From contig CALLZQ010000402.1 in assembly GCA_937858255.1 (NCBI GenBank), positions 1 through 6,887 on the forward strand: 6,887 nucleotides of DNA, given 5' to 3'. A program made the translations under genes and the position numbers. The notes beneath the pieces were generated by a model. The model saw only the letters and a list, made by a program, of their open reading frames with translations, was not told the DNA's origin and searched no databases. This DNA comes from an uncultured Tabrizicola sp. (GTDB lineage: Bacteria; Pseudomonadota; Alphaproteobacteria; Rhodobacterales; Rhodobacteraceae). Shown in pieces: positions 6,053 through 6,887 of this stretch; positions within the stretch are counted from its first letter, which is position 1; each line of letters starts with the position of its first letter.

Positions 6053-6235
6053 ATGCACCGTCCCGCCGAAGGCCGCCATCTGGCCGACAAACGCAGCCCC
6101 TCGACCGGCAGCCGCACCGCGCAATTCCTGCGCCTGTCGCGCAACCCGCGTGAGACTTTCCCTACGCGCCACGCGGCGCCAATAGGATCACGGATGACCC
6201 AATTCCTGCGCATCGCGCGCGGCAAGCTGGCCTGA
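6053..6235 (+). CDS. Small basic protein of unknown function with a duplicated motif
   Basis: I do not recognise this 60-residue product. It is very basic: 11 Arg and 2 Lys against 2 Glu and 1 Asp, a net charge near +10. It has no Cys, no hydrophobic segment long enough for a membrane helix, and no signal peptide. The motif GSRxxQFLRhxR (h = Leu or Ile) occurs twice, at residues 19-30 (GSRTAQFLRLSR) and 45-56 (GSRMTQFLRIAR), 26 residues apart, suggesting an internal duplication or a two-site binding peptide. Support for translation: a perfect AAGGAGG five bases before the ATG, an upstream TATGAT, and a strong palindromic terminator 18 bases past the stop. Between the repeats, codons such as ATA, GGA, CCA and TCA are unlike the neighbouring genes. 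It lies 85 bases after ohr and may be co-expressed with it. A nucleic-acid or membrane-surface binding role would suit the charge, but that is guesswork. Confidence 0.72.
   Translation: MHRPAEGRHLADKRSPSTGSRTAQFLRLSRNPRETFPTRHAAPIGSRMTQFLRIARGKLA
6122..6211 (+). repeat. Direct repeat pair inside the 60-codon gene
   Basis: CAATTCCTGCGC occurs at 6122-6133 and again at 6200-6211, 78 bases apart, which is 26 codons and in frame. Both encode QFLR. Flanking codons for the shared GSR differ between copies (GGC AGC CGC versus GGA TCA CGG), so the protein motif is better conserved than the DNA around it. Confidence 0.7.
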
Positions 6236-6254
6236 GTCAACTGGCCTGAATCAA
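6227..6254 (+). repeat. 14-base imperfect tandem duplication over the stop codon
   Basis: CTGGCCTGAGTCAA (6227-6240) is followed directly by CTGGCCTGAATCAA (6241-6254), with one mismatch in 14. The first copy holds the last two sense codons and the TGA of the 60-codon gene. The second copy is out of frame and abuts the terminator stem. It looks like a slippage duplication at the gene's 3' end. Confidence 0.75.
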
Positions 6255-6277
6255 AAGGCGCCCCGCGGGGCGCCTTT
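6254..6277. terminator. Bidirectional terminator between the 60-codon gene and ilvE
   Basis: AAAGGCGCCCCG (6254-6265) is followed directly by its exact reverse complement CGGGGCGCCTTT (6266-6277), a 24-base perfect palindrome. In RNA it would fold with a small loop in the GC centre. Tails are short on both strands (TTTGTT on plus, TTTTGATT on minus), so termination efficiency is uncertain. It lies 18 bases after the small gene's stop and 17 bases after the end of ilvE, serving both convergent genes. Confidence 0.78.
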
Positions 6278-6294
6278 GTTGCCTTGTGCCGGGG

Positions 6295-6887
6295 TCAGGC
6301 CCGGACCAACTTTTCGTATTCGGTCGAGACCTTTCGGGTCAGTTCACCGACTTCAAAGGTATAGTCCCCGATCTGGCCTACCGGGGTGACCTCGGCAGCG
6401 GTGCCGGTCAGCCAGCACTGCTCAAAGCCCTCCAGATCCTCGGGCTTGATCCGCACTTCGTTGACCTTCACGCCCCAGCTTTGCAGCATGCCGATCACGG
6501 TCTGGCGGGTGATGCCGTTCAGGATCGCATCGGGGATCGGCGTATAGACCTCGCCACCCTTGACGAAGAAGATATTGGCGCCGGTCGCCTCTGCCACATA
6601 ACCGCGGTAGTCGAACATCATCGCATCCGAGCAACCCTTGGCCTCGGCCGCATGTTTCGACATGGTGCAGATCATGTACAGGCCTGCCGCCTTGGCCGCA
6701 TGGGGGATCGTCGCCGGATCGGGGCGGCGCCACTTGGCGATGTCCAGCTTCGCCCCCTTGAACTTGGCGTCACCGTAGTAATTGCCCCAGGTCCAGGCCG
6801 CGACCGCCATGCGGATCGGGTTGCGCTTGGAGGCAACGCCCATATCCTCACCCGCGCCGCGCCAGGCCAAGGCCCTCACATAGTCAT
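6295..6887 (-). CDS. ilvE: Branched-chain amino acid aminotransferase, 5'-truncated by window edge
   Basis: PLP-dependent class IV transaminase that interconverts Leu, Ile and Val with their 2-oxo acids, using glutamate/2-oxoglutarate. About 197 codons are visible; the family is about 290-310 residues, so roughly the first third lies right of the window. The GTG at 6879 is not the start: the preceding codons read DY and continue the family block DYVRALAWRG. Counting that GTG as residue 1, the PLP-binding Lys is K63 in HAAKAAGLY (codon 6691-6693). E97 in VAEATGANIFF (95-105) is the expected PLP-contacting Glu. LNGITRQTVI (120-129) and GTAAEVTPVG (159-168) complete the signature. It stops at TGA 6297-6295. 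D-amino-acid transaminase and aminodeoxychorismate lyase share the fold, but the WRG and GTAAEVTP blocks favour IlvE. Confidence 0.94.
   Translation of the reverse strand, partial: DYVRALAWRGAGEDMGVASKRNPIRMAVAAWTWGNYYGDAKFKGAKLDIAKWRRPDPATIPHAAKAAGLYMICTMSKHAAEAKGCSDAMMFDYRGYVAEATGANIFFVKGGEVYTPIPDAILNGITRQTVIGMLQSWGVKVNEVRIKPEDLEGFEQCWLTGTAAEVTPVGQIGDYTFEVGELTRKVSTEYEKLVRA

Noticed and set aside
5533..6240. 235-codon open frame on the minus strand opposite ohr and the small gene
   Set aside because: Ohr on the plus strand is unmistakable; the minus frame has no recognisable motif or ribosome site and crosses the ohr leader.
1..6887. Mobile element, CRISPR array, tRNA/rRNA or defence island
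   Set aside because: No transposase or integrase frame, no regularly spaced repeats, no tRNA-like cloverleaf and no island-like composition seen; the genes are conserved chromosomal functions.

Overview
This is a stretch of high-GC chromosome whose gene content, codon use (strong preference for G or C at third positions) and protein sequences fit an alphaproteobacterium, most likely a member of the Rhodobacterales (Rhodobacter/Paracoccus-like). That placement is an inference from protein character, not from a marker gene. I see no mobile element, CRISPR array, tRNA or rRNA. The window is mostly ordinary housekeeping and stress-response DNA, densely packed, with eight protein genes and one small unrecognised gene.

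Layout. Bases 2-1384 (+) are most of an AMP nucleosidase gene (amn) whose start lies left of the window. After a 154-base leader with two hairpins comes a small HU-family nucleoid protein (1539-1826, +), closed by a clear intrinsic terminator (1870-1896). A ten-helix EamA/DMT permease (1929-2807, +) runs tail-to-tail into chorismate synthase aroC (2804-3904, -); the two stop codons share the palindrome CTAG. Divergent from aroC is queG (3996-5042, +), epoxyqueuosine reductase, whose 3' end overlaps the 3' end of ohrR (5005-5433, -) by 38 bases.

ohrR and ohr (5539-5967, +) form a divergent organic-peroxide sensing and detoxification pair. The 105-base gap between them holds a recognisable promoter for each gene and three copies of an ATCG-N4-CGAT type dyad placed on the promoters, as expected for an autoregulated MarR-family switch. 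The ohrR promoter is so close to its ATG that the message is probably leaderless.

Right of ohr is a 60-codon gene (6053-6235, +) with a perfect AAGGAGG ribosome site, a strongly basic product and an internal duplicated motif GSRxxQFLRhxR (h is a hydrophobic residue). I do not recognise its family, and it is the most novel-looking item here. A 14-base imperfect tandem duplication covers its stop codon. A loopless 24-base perfect palindrome follows and probably terminates both it and the convergent ilvE (branched-chain aminotransferase, 6295-6887, -), which is cut by the right edge.

Functional links are loose: purine salvage (amn), aromatic precursor synthesis (aroC), tRNA wobble modification (queG), branched-chain amino acid metabolism (ilvE) and peroxide defence (ohrR/ohr). 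Only ohrR/ohr is a clear functional unit.
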